Shown here piece after piece: positions 11,266 through 21,315 of a stretch of DNA of 64,000 nt. The DNA is from Phytophthora colocasiae (Eukaryota; Oomycota; Peronosporomycetes; Peronosporales; Peronosporaceae): positions 3,162,001 through 3,226,000 of the forward strand of contig JAGKQI010000105.1 of the NCBI GenBank assembly GCA_018806915.1, written 5' to 3'. How positions within the stretch are numbered: position 1 is the stretch's first letter; the number at the start of each line of letters is the position of its first letter. The notes under the pieces were generated by a model. It was not told the DNA's origin and ran no database searches. It saw nothing but the letters and a program-made list of their open reading frames with translations. A program made the position numbers and the translations under genes.

Positions 11266-12108
11266 TTATATTGTATTTTCTATGGCTGTCTGAAAATACT
11301 CGTCTATCTCACCAGCACCGATCCCAATGATAAAACCCCCCACCCCCACCCATACAAAATCACATGTGCGGGGAATTCTTGTCAACCTTCCCGCGTGTAA
11401 GCTCGCGGAATATTTACACCTGCAATATCGCTTAATCTGTCGAATACAGAATTCCGCGTTAATTGGGTTAAGCATTCGTCGGCGTCCAATTACTCGTTTG
11501 CCGTAGATTTTATCCAGTGAAGACAGTGCGATTGACATATCCGGCACGGCGTTGCAGTTCGGTGGAGCGTTTGTCGGTTTAGTCATTGCAATCTCCGGAA
11601 TATACTCGAACGAGACACTCAAGTCTGCACCATACACAGTGAAGTTCTCATCGTTGTCGTGTGTACACAGCACATACTGTTCGCCTTTAAAAACTGTGCT
11701 TAGCCACGTGCCATTGCAAGAAATGTCTTGGTCAGTGGAGACTTGAGAAACGGGAGAAGCGGCTATGATAGCGTCGACAACTTCGGATACACTCGGGATG
11801 AACTCTGTTGCCTGGCATGTAGTGACGCTAGTTTCTCCTTCAATCACTTGATGATACGGCACATTGTCGACAAGAAGGAAGTTGTGGATGATACTGTCTT
11901 GCTCAATTGTGACTTTACCGTTGAAGCTGACGGTGTCCCCACTCACGACGGGAGTAACGACGACGTCGAAGGCGGTACCACCGCGCACAGCCATACTAGG
12001 GCGTTTAATATCGAAGTGGAGCTTAAGAGATGGCAGCGCTGCACTGCAACTTGAAAAGACCAACAATTCCATCGATAACACGATGGCTGAGAGCTGTAAA
12101 GCGATCAT
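11266..12108 (-). CDS. Secreted protein, truncated paralog of the hydrolase-like family
   Basis: A 280-residue frame starts at a clear ATG with a hydrophobic leader (IALQLSAIVLSMELLVFSS), a probable signal peptide, followed by a beta-rich domain. That domain matches the N-terminal domains of the two paralogs in this window: LHFDIKRPSMAVRGGTAFDV here against LSFEIKRKAMYVHGASTFDV and LSFQLKRKSMHVHGASSFDV. Similarity fades after the linker. The alpha/beta-hydrolase domain of the paralogs is missing; the last ~40 residues, beginning near the CVFVAGL position, are Gly-rich and unrelated. It is either a secreted stand-alone N-terminal domain or a gene whose 3' half was lost. Its start lies 207 bp beyond the 3' end of the full-length paralog. 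The function of the N-terminal domain is unknown to me. Confidence 0.6.
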   Translation of the reverse strand: MIALQLSAIVLSMELLVFSSCSAALPSLKLHFDIKRPSMAVRGGTAFDVVVTPVVSGDTVSFNGKVTIEQDSIIHNFLLVDNVPYHQVIEGETSVTTCQATEFIPSVSEVVDAIIAASPVSQVSTDQDISCNGTWLSTVFKGEQYVLCTHDNDENFTVYGADLSVSFEYIPEIAMTKPTNAPPNCNAVPDMSIALSSLDKIYGKRVIGRRRMLNPINAEFCIRQIKRYCRCKYSASLHAGRLTRIPRTCDFVWVGVGGFIIGIGAGEIDEYFQTAIENTI

Positions 12109-12315
12109 TTTGTGGTGGCGGCTTGCGAATCGCCAAATGAAGTCCCAATTGGTCCGCGGTAAACCATGACGGAGTTGTGAGTCACATGGTGGTCGTGGCG
12201 TCGAGGTATCTTACGATTTGAACGTCTACGGCGAAGTTTTGGTTAGATACATCCAAGTTTGACATTTCCATCCATTACAACAAACTTCAGTACGGGTAAA
12301 CGTGCGTGTTCCTAC

Positions 12316-14007
12316 CTACAGAAGACACTCAAACCACTTCAAAGGTTTCTTGGAGTCGCTAAAGACGCCGTCACCGTTCCGGAATGAAGTGTCCACGTGA
12401 TTCAGCTTGGATCTGTAATGAACACTCTTGTACGACGTATCGAAGCTGTCCGGCGGCAGACCCATTGTACAGCTCGAATACTCGACAATACCATCGTTTT
12501 GCGAGGAATGATGGGGTAAAATCTCACCAGCTAACGCGTAGATAGCGGCCTTCGCAGTCACCAAACCGGTATAGCTGTTACTGCACAGAACAGCGTCCAC
12601 ATTCTCGACGTACGCAGCTTGAGCGCCAGCGTAGGCATCGTTCAAAGGCTGTGACGAGAAGTTGGAGCCCTGATAGGCCAGGGACGTTTCTCCAGTATTG
12701 GCAGGGCAGTTGCCCAATAGCTCAATAATACTAGCCACGAAGCCGCTTTGCTGACCATTGCATGACTCCTGAATGTAGTTGGAGCCCATACTTCCTTCCA
12801 TTGGGGCGCTGGCAGCTACCCACGTGGATGACGGATCAAAGATGGCTTTCTTATTAGCAATAGCTCCAGCCAGCATGAGATTCGCCATCGAATGACCGAC
12901 GTAAATCGTGTCCTTGATCGTACCTGTAGCTGGATCACTTGTATCGCTCACCTGTACAACCAGATCAACCAGACGTTGCTGGAATACCGGGTCATTCCAC
13001 GAATTGTCTTTCGTAGCTAACGTAATGAACTTCCTGCTCGAGCAACAGGGCGAATGGTCTCCAATCTCATCGCCAAAGTATCCTTCCGGGTCGTCCTCGG
13101 TCAAACCTTTATCGTCGTATGAACTGAGACCGGCAACGAACACACAGGCGCGTTTAGCGCCCTTGCAGCCGCAACTGCTGTCGGTAATGAGGTCCCACGC
13201 GCTATCGAACAAACCCTGTGATTCCTCTGCACGCAGGGCACGGTGACCCCATTCGGAGAAGGAACGAGTGAGCAACGACGGCAGTGAGGGGGCGATACGC
13301 TCGCCGTACGGGGCCTTCCCACACGAGGCCAGTGCCGCCATTGGTACACGCGGAGCCACAATAACAGGGGCGGTTTGTTCGTACTTGACGCCAATGTCCA
13401 GGTGCTTTCCGAAGATCTGGAATCCGTCCTGAAGTGCTTGACTCGAACACAGTACGAAGTCTTCACCTGCAAACTGGAACACCATAACGGAACCGCCGGG
13501 GCATTTGCTGTTTGCACCACCGGATTGAGCTGTAGTAGCGCTGTGAATAGCGTTCAAAACGCTGCCGATAGGTGGAACCGACCCGGCCGGTAAACATCCC
13601 GCGCTCGCCTCGGCCGCCGGTGAACCGTTCGGACGACTCGTGTAGTACGTCGTGCCGTCAATGAGAGAGTATTCGTGAATGTGACCGTTCTTCTCGAACG
13701 ACGCCATTCCATTGTAAACCATAGTGTTGTCGTCCGACCGCTGTGGTGCTGGAGTCGCGATGACGTCGAAAGTCGACGCGCCATGGACGTACATGGCCTT
13801 ACGCTTGATTTCAAACGATAGTCGAAGTGCCGGTTGTTCCTGTAGACTGCGGAGAATGCGGTGCTTGGCGATGTGTGCATGGAAATGGGGCGAATAGCTG
13901 GTTAATTGGGTCACAACCAGCAACGCGCCGAAGATGGCGACCACCGCGAGACGCCAAGACGCCCACGGTCTACGGTTCACCCTGGATTCGTCTACAGACT
14001 GTTTCAT
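12316..14007 (-). CDS. Membrane-anchored alpha/beta-hydrolase-like protein, full-length paralog
   Basis: The frame extends to a TTG at 14037, but the first ATG is at 14005–14007 (MKQSVDESRVN), giving 563 residues. A short basic N-terminus precedes one hydrophobic segment (WRLAVVAIFGALLVVTQLTS), so it is probably a type II membrane or signal-anchored protein. The first half is a beta-rich domain shared with both paralogs. The second half looks like an alpha/beta hydrolase: after ACVFVAGLSS comes a nucleophile elbow VGHSMANLMLAG (Ser near residue 373), then QNDGIVEYSSC (Asp near 505) and KLNHVDTS (His near 537). The elbow is G-H-S-M-A, so the usual last Gly of GxSxG is Ala. The substrate is unknown; an esterase or lipase role is inference. 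It is uninterrupted, unlike its neighbours. Confidence 0.72.
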   Translation of the reverse strand: MKQSVDESRVNRRPWASWRLAVVAIFGALLVVTQLTSYSPHFHAHIAKHRILRSLQEQPALRLSFEIKRKAMYVHGASTFDVIATPAPQRSDDNTMVYNGMASFEKNGHIHEYSLIDGTTYYTSRPNGSPAAEASAGCLPAGSVPPIGSVLNAIHSATTAQSGGANSKCPGGSVMVFQFAGEDFVLCSSQALQDGFQIFGKHLDIGVKYEQTAPVIVAPRVPMAALASCGKAPYGERIAPSLPSLLTRSFSEWGHRALRAEESQGLFDSAWDLITDSSCGCKGAKRACVFVAGLSSYDDKGLTEDDPEGYFGDEIGDHSPCCSSRKFITLATKDNSWNDPVFQQRLVDLVVQVSDTSDPATGTIKDTIYVGHSMANLMLAGAIANKKAIFDPSSTWVAASAPMEGSMGSNYIQESCNGQQSGFVASIIELLGNCPANTGETSLAYQGSNFSSQPLNDAYAGAQAAYVENVDAVLCSNSYTGLVTAKAAIYALAGEILPHHSSQNDGIVEYSSCTMGLPPDSFDTSYKSVHYRSKLNHVDTSFRNGDGVFSDSKKPLKWFECLL

Positions 14008-14315
14008 GCCGCCTTCCTCGAGACCTATGACGACCAAGTTGACTCAAAAAGCTAAACCAAAAGTGACTTCCTTGGTTCGATTCACGACAACTCGCCAACT
14101 TGGTATAATACCTCGCCACGTTGTAGAGCAACCTGCACTTGAGATTTGCTCAAACTACGACTGACTATGGACAGCTTTGGGCTCACGCTTACAGACGAAA
14201 TACATCTGTCTTGGCGGAGAGCGATTCGGGGAGCGAATACCGAGCTGTGCTCAAGGTTACTGCGAGGCTCGCAGTGCGAACTACTTGAGCCCGTGCCGGG
14301 CGGAACAATCGCCTT

Positions 14316-14594
14316 TGTTGAGGTTAGGGCTCGTTCATAGGGACCACCTCTACACCGTGTCTTCTATAAAATAATAATGAAGAGACACGGTACTTTTGAC
14401 TCTAATAAATTATGTGCTAAAATGTCTGTGACATCAGTACGATGAATGGTAGAGGCGATTCTAGACTACGTTTCTGAATGCCGCATACTATTTTCTAGTG
14501 AGTAGCTATCTACTTTCTTAAACATTAATCTTACTTCTTCTTTTTCTCTCTTCTACCCTACTTCCTTCAAGCTGCGCCCAAGTTCCCCGCAACA
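14316..14594 (+). repeat. Copia 5' LTR (279 bp)
   Basis: It starts TGTTGAGGTTAGGG and ends TTCCCCGCAACA, with canonical TG...CA ends. It matches 21316–21594 base for base as far as I can read. gcctt precedes it at 14311–14315. Confidence 0.95.
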
Positions 14595-14607
14595 GGTTAT
14601 GAGCCCT
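14595..14607 (+). promoter_or_regulatory. Copia primer-binding site, tRNA-Met anticodon-arm type, overlapping the start codon
   Basis: Directly after the LTR lies ggttatgagccct. Its reverse complement, agggctcataacc, has the CAT anticodon in a 7-base loop flanked by G and C stem bases, which is the anticodon arm of an initiator tRNA-Met. Drosophila copia is known to prime from a cleaved half of this tRNA rather than from its 3' CCA end. No TGG-type 3'-end site follows the LTR. The gag-pol ATG (14599–14601) lies inside the site. Confidence 0.75.
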
Positions 14608-17600
14608 CAGCAAGCCTCAAGTGACGACTTCCCCCGACTCTCTGGAGCTAAGAACTTTGACGTCTGGAAGGCCCGAGTCAGTGCATCACTCGATGGCAAA
14701 CATCTGCTCGGTTTCGTCACCAAGAAGGACTACAATGGGGTCAGTGAAGACGAAGATGAAGACTCTGACGACGACCTGGCTGAGTCCGACGGCGACGAAG
14801 CTGCCAAGCCAAGTTCTCCGGCCGGAATCGACTCGGATGAGGTCGACTTCGAGGACAGCTCGGATGAGCTGCAGCCCAGCGACGACGACGACACTCCGCC
14901 ATCAAAGAAAACCAAGCGCGCTGATCTTCCCATCGTTCGCCCGTTTGCTGAGCGCGACGCCAGCCGGGATCGCAAACAAGTCAAGCGACGCAAGCCTACC
15001 CCGCCGTCTGCTAGACACCTTCGTCGTATGGAAGCGCAAACCAAGGCTTTCCTGATGAAGACGATAAATGATACTCATATCCGTCTTGTCAAGAACCTGA
15101 CAACGGCCTTCGACATCTTTCAGGCCATCTGTACCAAGTACGAGGGCGCGGCCTTTCATGGCGACCCCTACTTCATCCAGCACTTCCTCATGGAGATCAA
15201 GTATGAAGAAGGCGGTGATCTGACCAGCTTCTTCCTTGAGCTGGAAAACGCGATGAAAGCCGCGTCTGAAGCAACCGAGTCTCCCTTGACCGATGGACAG
15301 AAGTCATTATACCTGTTCCACTCGATGCCAAAGACTTGGAAGGATGATCTCCGAGTTTGGAAGGGTGTGCGGAAGTATATCCCGTATGATGAACTCAAGA
15401 TGAGTATTGAGACCAAGGTTCGCGAGATCCAAGCTCAAGAACGTTACAGCCGCATCAAAGGGACACCTGAGAGTCAAGCAACTCAGGCTGAACGGGCTCT
15501 CATTGCTCCTTCTCAGGATTCCGCGTTGGCCGCTCAAGCATCTGTACCAGTTGACGTCTGCAGCTACTGTCAGAAACCACGTCACAACATCCGTCAGTGC
15601 CGTACTCTGCAGAAGGACTTACGTGATGGATGTGTCAAGGCAGGCACTGTTCTTCCTGCCAACTTCGAGTTACGAGGTCCCAACAACTACCGGTCGCATC
15701 CTTACAACAACAACAACCAAGGGCGATCTGGACGTGGAGGTGGATCATGGCACCAAAATGGTCGCGGCGGTCGAGGTGGTGGACGTGGCCGCGGTAACAA
15801 CGGTGGAAATCGCAACAACGGCAACAACAACGGCAACAACAACGGAAACAACAACGGCAACAACAACAACGGCAACAACAACAACAAATCCTCTCGTCGC
15901 GATGAAGGTGGATACGATCAGTCACGCCGCAAAGAGACCCTGATTGCAGTTGTGTCGAATGTACAAACGGCTGCATCCGCTATCAGTCTCACGGCGCAAC
16001 CTAGCCAAGACTTTGATTTCAGCTGGACGATTGACTCAGGTTGCAGCAGCCACGTCACGCAACATGTGGAATGGTTCAAGACTAAAACACCTGCAAGCGG
16101 AGGCATCACTGTCGGTGGAAAATCGCAAGTCCCCATCGAAGCTATTGGTACTGTAGAGCTCCAGATCACGTACTCCAAGGGCCAACTGCGGACGCTCACG
16201 CTTCACGATGTCCTCCTTGCGCCGAAACTGCAGTACAACCTGCTGTCAGTCGCTGCCGCTGTCGACGATGACTTCCGTTTTGGCTTTAAACGTACTATGT
16301 GTACTGTCCAAACAAACCACCGCTTCTCGATCAAGGCGATGAAATCCGCGACATCGAAGCTCTACCAATTCGAAGCCTCTCCACTGCCGAAGGCCGAAGC
16401 TCACGTGGCTACCACAGGTAAGCCGACTCGACTCATGCTACTACACAAACGTCTTGGTCATCCTAACATCCGTGTTTTACAGGCACTCACTAAAGACCAA
16501 GCTCTTCATGGACTGGATGCACCAGCTGTAGTTAGACCAGATTCTTTCTTTTGCACAGCATGTACTTACGCGAAGTCACACCGCGCTCCTTTTCCATCCA
16601 ATAGACATGTTGAACGCTCTACTAGCCCCTTACATAAAGTTCACTCTGATATTTGTGGCCCTCTTCCCGTCCCTAGCCTTGGCGGCTGCCGCTACTTCGT
16701 CGTATTCATTGACGACTTCAGTCGCTACATGTTTACCTATCCGATGAAGGCACGTAGTGAACTCTACTCATGCTACAAAGACTTTCGCATGAAAGCTTTG
16801 AATATATTCCGAAGTGATGTTCATACTCTTGAATATCTCTTGCCACCGCCGGATGTGGACATCCAGGCCTTGCAGGCTGACAACGCTAAAGAGTACGAGA
16901 AACTGGGACGCGTTATTTTTTCTAAGTATGGAACGCACGCTCAATTTACCAATGCTTATACACCACAACAGAATGGTGTTGCGGAACGCCGCATGCGTAC
17001 AATCATGGAACGTGTACGAGCGCTCCTGTTAGATGCCTCGCTCCCCAAACCACTCTGGGCAGAATGTGTTACACATGTTACGACACTCCTAAACATGACA
17101 CCAAGCGCTAACAAACAGGATTGCACACCGTTTGAGTTGTGGTACAATCGAAAGCCGACTGTTCAATATCTGAAAGTGTTTGGCTGTGCTGCGTATGTCC
17201 ATATCAACGACATCTACAGGGACAAACTTGATCCCCGTGCGAAACTGTGTATTTATCTCGGAATTCCCGAGCACAAGAAAGGATATCGACTCATGGATGT
17301 CAAAACCCATGGTGTCGTTTACAGTCGAGATGTGGTTTTCAATGAGATTGACTTTCCGACTATTGAAAATATTGAGGTAACGTCGGGACCGCTCCAGCTA
17401 CCGGATCACCTAACTGAAGCGCCTATTATTGCTGACGAACTTCCAGCATTTGTTCCATCGGAAACACAAGCCTATCCATCTCAGCCTGAATCTCCAGGTA
17501 ACTCAGTTGTAGCTGCATCTACTTCCGCTTCGAACCAGCTTCCTTCTCTTGGGGAGGCTCTGGAACGTGGCGTCTTGACATACTCTTTTGTTACGGAGAC

Positions 17601-19347
17601 GCCGTCACAACCGTCGACCACAAGTGTAAAACGCCCACGGTATGACGAAGAAATCGATCTAGGCGCGTTAAATTCCCTTGAAGACATCCAGGAAGTAGAG
17701 GAACGCACATGTCTTGTTCTTAGCCTACTTGCAATTCGTCATGTGCCGGAACCAAAAACGTACCATGCGGCGATGCGCTCGTCTTACGCGAATAAGTGGC
17801 ACGCAGCTGCTGACTCGGAATACCAGTCCCTAATGACCAACCAGACGTGGATCCTGGTACCTCCTCCCAATAACCGCAAAGTACTCTAAAACCGGTGGGT
17901 CTTTGTTGTTAAATACACTGGCTCAGGAGAAATCGATCGCTTTAAAGCTCGGTTAGTTATCAAAGGCTTCTTACAGCGATATGGCGTTGATTACGATGAG
18001 ATATTTGCCCCCGTCATCCGTATGGAAGTCCTACGCCTGCTACTAACGATTGCAGCTCTTCTTGATTTTGAAATTCACCAGATGGATGTCAAGACAGCGT
18101 TTCTCAACGGAACCCTTGACGAGGAAATATATATGAAACAACCAGAAGGGTTTGTAGTTCCTGGAAAGGAAGGCCTCGTTTGTAAACTTCTCAAAAGTCT
18201 TTACGGTCTCAAACAGGCACCTCGTATCTGGTATCAAACCTTGTCCGCTTTCTTGGAAAGCCTTGGATTCCACAAACTGATTAAAGATCGATGTGTTTTC
18301 ATGGCAACACTCGAAGGCGAGACATGTTACGTAGCAGTCTATGTTGATGACTTACTGATCATTGCACCAACTGTCAACCTCGTATGTCAGATCAAATCTG
18401 CCTTGAACAAAAGATTCTCAATGACAGATTTAGGGGAGGTGAAGTACATTCTCGGCTGGTCAATCGAACGAAACCGCGAAGCCCGAACGATATTTATCCA
18501 CCAACGCAAGTATGCACGCACAGTGTTAGATCGCTTTAAAAACCTTGTAACATATCCAGTGGCAACTCCATCAGACCGTAATGCCAAACTTACAACTCAA
18601 ATGCAACCAAAGACACAACTTGAAAAAGAGCAAATGGAAGGTATTCCCTACCGTGAAGTTGTAGGTAGTGTCATGTATCTCATGGTTGGCACAAGACCCG
18701 ATCTAGCATTCTACATGCGCGATGTCAGCCAATTCCTTGCTAATCCTGGACAGGAACATTGGAAAGCAATGATTAGAGGGCTTAAGTACCTCTCAGGTAC
18801 AGACGACCTTGGTCTCTTACTGGGAGGGTCAAAGTTGGTCAATGCAGCAAACCTTGCAGACCACCTCACGGCGTACACTGATTCAGACTATGCCAATTGC
18901 CCTGACACAAGACGCTCTGTTGGTGGCTACATCACTATGGTAGACCACAGCCCAATCTCCTGGCTTTCGAGGAAGCACCACACAGTTGTGCTCTCGACAA
19001 CAGAAGCAGAATACATTGCACTATGTCACTGCATGCAGGAGTTGATTTTCCTTAAGCTACTTCTCAAAGAACTTGGATTCTTAACCTCAAAAGCAGTCAA
19101 GATTCAAGAAGACAACCAAAGCTGTATTAAGATCTCAAATAATCCAGAACTACACGGGAGATCAAAGCACATTGATATTCGATATCATTTTGTACAAGAG
19201 AAGGTTGAGCGACATGAATTTAGTATTGTATACTGCAATACCAAAGCGATGGTAGCAGATATTTTTACTAAAGCCCTTGATAAGCACCAATTTCGAGACT
19301 TAAGAAACAAGTTAGGTATGCACTCTCTTGCTAAACTTAACAGTTAA
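14599..19347 (+). CDS. Copia gag-pol polyprotein (gag–protease–integrase–RT–RNase H) with one in-frame stop
   Basis: A single frame of 1,583 codons starts at the ATG inside the primer-binding site. Seen in order: acidic gag; zinc knuckle CSYCQKPRHNIRQC (residue ~321); an RG-box and Asn-rich tract; protease WTIDSGCSSH (~480); HHCC zinc site (HKRLGHPN ... CTACTYAKSH); integrase with DICGPLP, QADNAKEY and TPQQNGVAERRMR giving D, D, E; RT with AVYVDDLLI (~1247); and RNase H with YTDSDYAN and STTEAEYIAL. A TAA at 17887–17889 (codon 1097), at the start of the RT domain, interrupts it. The RT protein continues in the same frame immediately after, so a Lys codon changed to TAA would explain it. Apart from that stop every catalytic motif is present. 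As read, RT and RNase H would not be made without readthrough; alternatively the stop is a sequencing error. Confidence 0.93.
15799..15890 (+). repeat. AAC-rich coding microsatellite (Asn-rich tract in Copia gag)
   Basis: An imperfect run of aacaacggc/aac units encodes NNGNNNG repeats after an RGG-box-like stretch in the nucleocapsid region. RGG plus Asn-rich sequence suggests RNA binding and phase-separating behaviour; that is inference. Confidence 0.75.
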
Positions 19348-19584
19348 GCCTACTTTAAAATACACGATAAATTTCATCATTCATATATTACTTCACAACT
19401 TATAAAGAGTCACGTAGTAACATGAGTTTTTCCCTTTAAGAGCTTTAACAGTAAAAGGTTTTCTCATTTACTTACGGTAAGGTTTTCTACTCAAAGAGTT
19501 TTCCCTGGCACACAGCCGCCAAATTACATTTACATTTACAATAGAACAAAATGTGAAGAAACAAAAATGAAATATATTTAGAAC
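19348..19584 (+). other. Copia 3' untranslated stretch after pol
   Basis: AT-rich spacer between the gag-pol stop and the end of the antisense ORF. It holds degenerate words such as aaaggttttctca and taaggttttctactc, and no open frame that I can support. Confidence 0.5.
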
Positions 19585-20607
19585 TTAATCTAAAAGTGCA
19601 ACTTTACGAACGAACATCACTCTGTCAATCCACTCACCGTAGTTGTCCAAAGGACGCTGAGACGAGTCGTCCAAAACTGTCTTCTGGGCACCACGGACCT
19701 GAAGGACAAATGCATGTCCAACTGCCAAAGTGTTGCTGGCAGCAACCAAGTAGACACCGTCCTCTAAGGGCAACCGTGCTATGGCATCGACACCTCGGTG
19801 TCCAGTACGGTGCCTGTTGAACTCAATTTCCTCCAATGAGAGTCTCGAACCAGCTATATGTAATTGCAATACAAAAGCCCGAAAAATTTTCCATGGTACT
19901 CCACGAGACAGATCTTGCTTCAATTCTGTAGCCTTCGCAAGGAACTCCTGAACATGGGAGTTCCGAACACCAAACGGTTCACCCACTAGCAGCAATGCAT
20001 GTTGCAGTGCGAGAAACATGCATGTACCCATCGGGTTGGCACCTGCAACCGATGGGTACAACTCGCTGACGAACTGAAAAAAATCGGTTTGTCGACCTCC
20101 ATCAACCCACTCGTCCACAACCTTTATGGCGGTTTCGAATCCGTCCTCAACAAGCATGGCTCGTGGCTCCCAAGTGCGTGGTAACCGGCCATGCTTGTGG
20201 GTCCTCCATAGAACCCTGTAGAGTAAGACACCGGTTGAACTCACTTTTCTGTCCTTAATGTACGCTACACCCCAAGTCTGGGGCACGCACGGACGTTTCT
20301 TGTGTCGACGTTGCCGTTTGGGTTTGGACCCTTGTTTGGACGACGGGCAAAAGGTGGCCGGAGGATGTCGAGGTCGAGTGCTGCGGCGAATGGTAGATGC
20401 TGTTGATGTCAAAGTCGATTCCATGCATGTTGAAGTAGTTGGCGTAGACTGATCTTGAATAAAATCCATTATCGAAGAATTAATCGTAGCTGTATGAACA
20501 GCCGATGGAGAACTTGGAGTCGAGAGTAAATGCTTTGAGGCCGCCTGTGCAATGAGATGCACGGTAGCGATAGAGTCCATCCGGGACACTTGTGTTGACC
20601 GAGGCAT
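19585..20607 (-). CDS. Antisense chromodomain plus possible cysteine-peptidase protein inside the Copia element
   Basis: A 340-residue frame runs opposite to gag-pol, from the ATG at 20605–20607 (a TTG lies slightly upstream). Residues 1–105 are Ser/Thr-rich and then basic. Residues ~112–170 look like a chromodomain: YIKDRKVSSTG, LLYRVLW and RTWEPRAML, then a helix ending VDEW. The C-terminal half has ANPMGTCMFLALQHALLL (Cys near 195), AVGHAFVLQV (His near 298) and TVLDDSS (Asp near 313), an order and spacing like a papain/OTU-type cysteine peptidase. From memory, similar chromodomain–peptidase-like proteins occur in Phytophthora repeats. No catalytic activity is shown. A different minus-strand frame (20480–20850) overlaps the N-terminus and may be its real 5' part, through a frameshift or intron. 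Chromodomain targeting of integration is known for Gypsy chromoviruses; here the gene would be a separate antisense cargo. Confidence 0.6.
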   Translation of the reverse strand: MPRSTQVSRMDSIATVHLIAQAASKHLLSTPSSPSAVHTATINSSIMDFIQDQSTPTTSTCMESTLTSTASTIRRSTRPRHPPATFCPSSKQGSKPKRQRRHKKRPCVPQTWGVAYIKDRKVSSTGVLLYRVLWRTHKHGRLPRTWEPRAMLVEDGFETAIKVVDEWVDGGRQTDFFQFVSELYPSVAGANPMGTCMFLALQHALLLVGEPFGVRNSHVQEFLAKATELKQDLSRGVPWKIFRAFVLQLHIAGSRLSLEEIEFNRHRTGHRGVDAIARLPLEDGVYLVAASNTLAVGHAFVLQVRGAQKTVLDDSSQRPLDNYGEWIDRVMFVRKVALLD

Positions 20608-20851
20608 GATCCTCAAAGCTGGCGTTTAATAACTGAGCCTCGAGCCAATCTGCCTGGGTCTTCACAAGTACCTGGATGGCGCCGACTTTGTAAAATTGAA
20701 GCGTTGCGATGCCCACTGCTGGCTGTTGAGGCACCAAAGTCGTGCGCGATGTCGTACAGGCTGCCGAAGTGCTGTGCTGGTCCAGAGAGTGCAAAACTGG
20801 AAATGAGAGTAACTCAGCGGTCACGCCAAAGTATGCAGGCTCCTCCTAGCC
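20480..20851 (-). CDS. Possible upstream exon or frameshifted N-terminus of the antisense gene
   Basis: This minus-strand frame has no ATG. It opens after ctctctctggctag, which looks like an intron 3' end, and reads EEPAYFGVTAELLSF through QADWLEAQLLNASFEDHA. That has ordinary protein composition. It overlaps the start of the chromodomain ORF in another frame. The simplest readings are a 5' exon joined across a frameshift, or splicing from an upstream exon near 21213–21000. I cannot choose between them. Confidence 0.3.
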
Positions 20852-20934
20852 AGAGAGAGCACGTGGAGACCTGCTGGTAGCGTATCAACATACATTTATT
20901 AAACGTTTGGTTAATGTAGACGCAGTAGCCTAAG

Positions 20935-21213
20935 CTATGCTGCTCTGCCACGCACGTGCAGATAAGACAGCCACATGTATCGTCTCACTTCAACAATTGT
21001 ACCCTCATAATTTATGACTGTCAAAACTAATTTGTTTTGAACATTTGACTCACTTTCTATTCTGCCACCTGGTGCACAGGTGGCCAAATGATGATTTGGA
21101 CTCCGCCTCGCCAGAAAACCACCCTGGCGAGGAGAGTCCAAATCCGGTCTCCGTTTGGCCGTAGGGCCTCTAGAAGCTTCAAAAACGAAAAAAGCTTGAT
21201 TTCGTGTAGCCAT
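20935..21213 (-). CDS. Small antisense ORF, possible first exon of the antisense gene
   Basis: A 92-residue frame starts with ATG (MATRNQAFFVFEASRG). It is basic, with no recognised domain. Its middle is formed by the arms of two hairpins at 21064–21142. It could be the 5' exon of the antisense gene or have no coding role. Its position just inside the 3' LTR would place its promoter in or next to the LTR, reading outward from it. Confidence 0.25.
   Translation of the reverse strand: MATRNQAFFVFEASRGPTAKRRPDLDSPRQGGFLARRSPNHHLATCAPGGRIESESNVQNKLVLTVINYEGTIVEVRRYMWLSYLHVRGRAA
21064..21142. repeat. Two adjacent hairpins near the Copia 3' LTR
   Basis: The first has a perfect 8-bp stem (gccacctg / caggtggc, 21064–21071 with 21077–21084) and a 5-base loop. 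The second pairs 21095–21114 with 21124–21142: tttggactc and cctcgccag match ctggcgagg and gagtccaaa across a 9-base loop, with a small internal bulge. Both would fold in RNA from either strand. Confidence 0.8.
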
Positions 21214-21315
21214 TTTGTGGATTGACTGAACACTTTTAACAGGGTTTTAACAGACCAATCAAAACACGTATATTTTATTATCCAATGATGTTCCCTGATG
21301 TCGATCCAGGGAGGC

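Noticed and set aside
13830..13862. RILR in the membrane-anchored hydrolase-like protein, resembling an RxLR effector motif
   Set aside because: It follows a transmembrane anchor, and the paralog has HILR at the same place. The rest is not a small effector and no dEER follows. A chance match.
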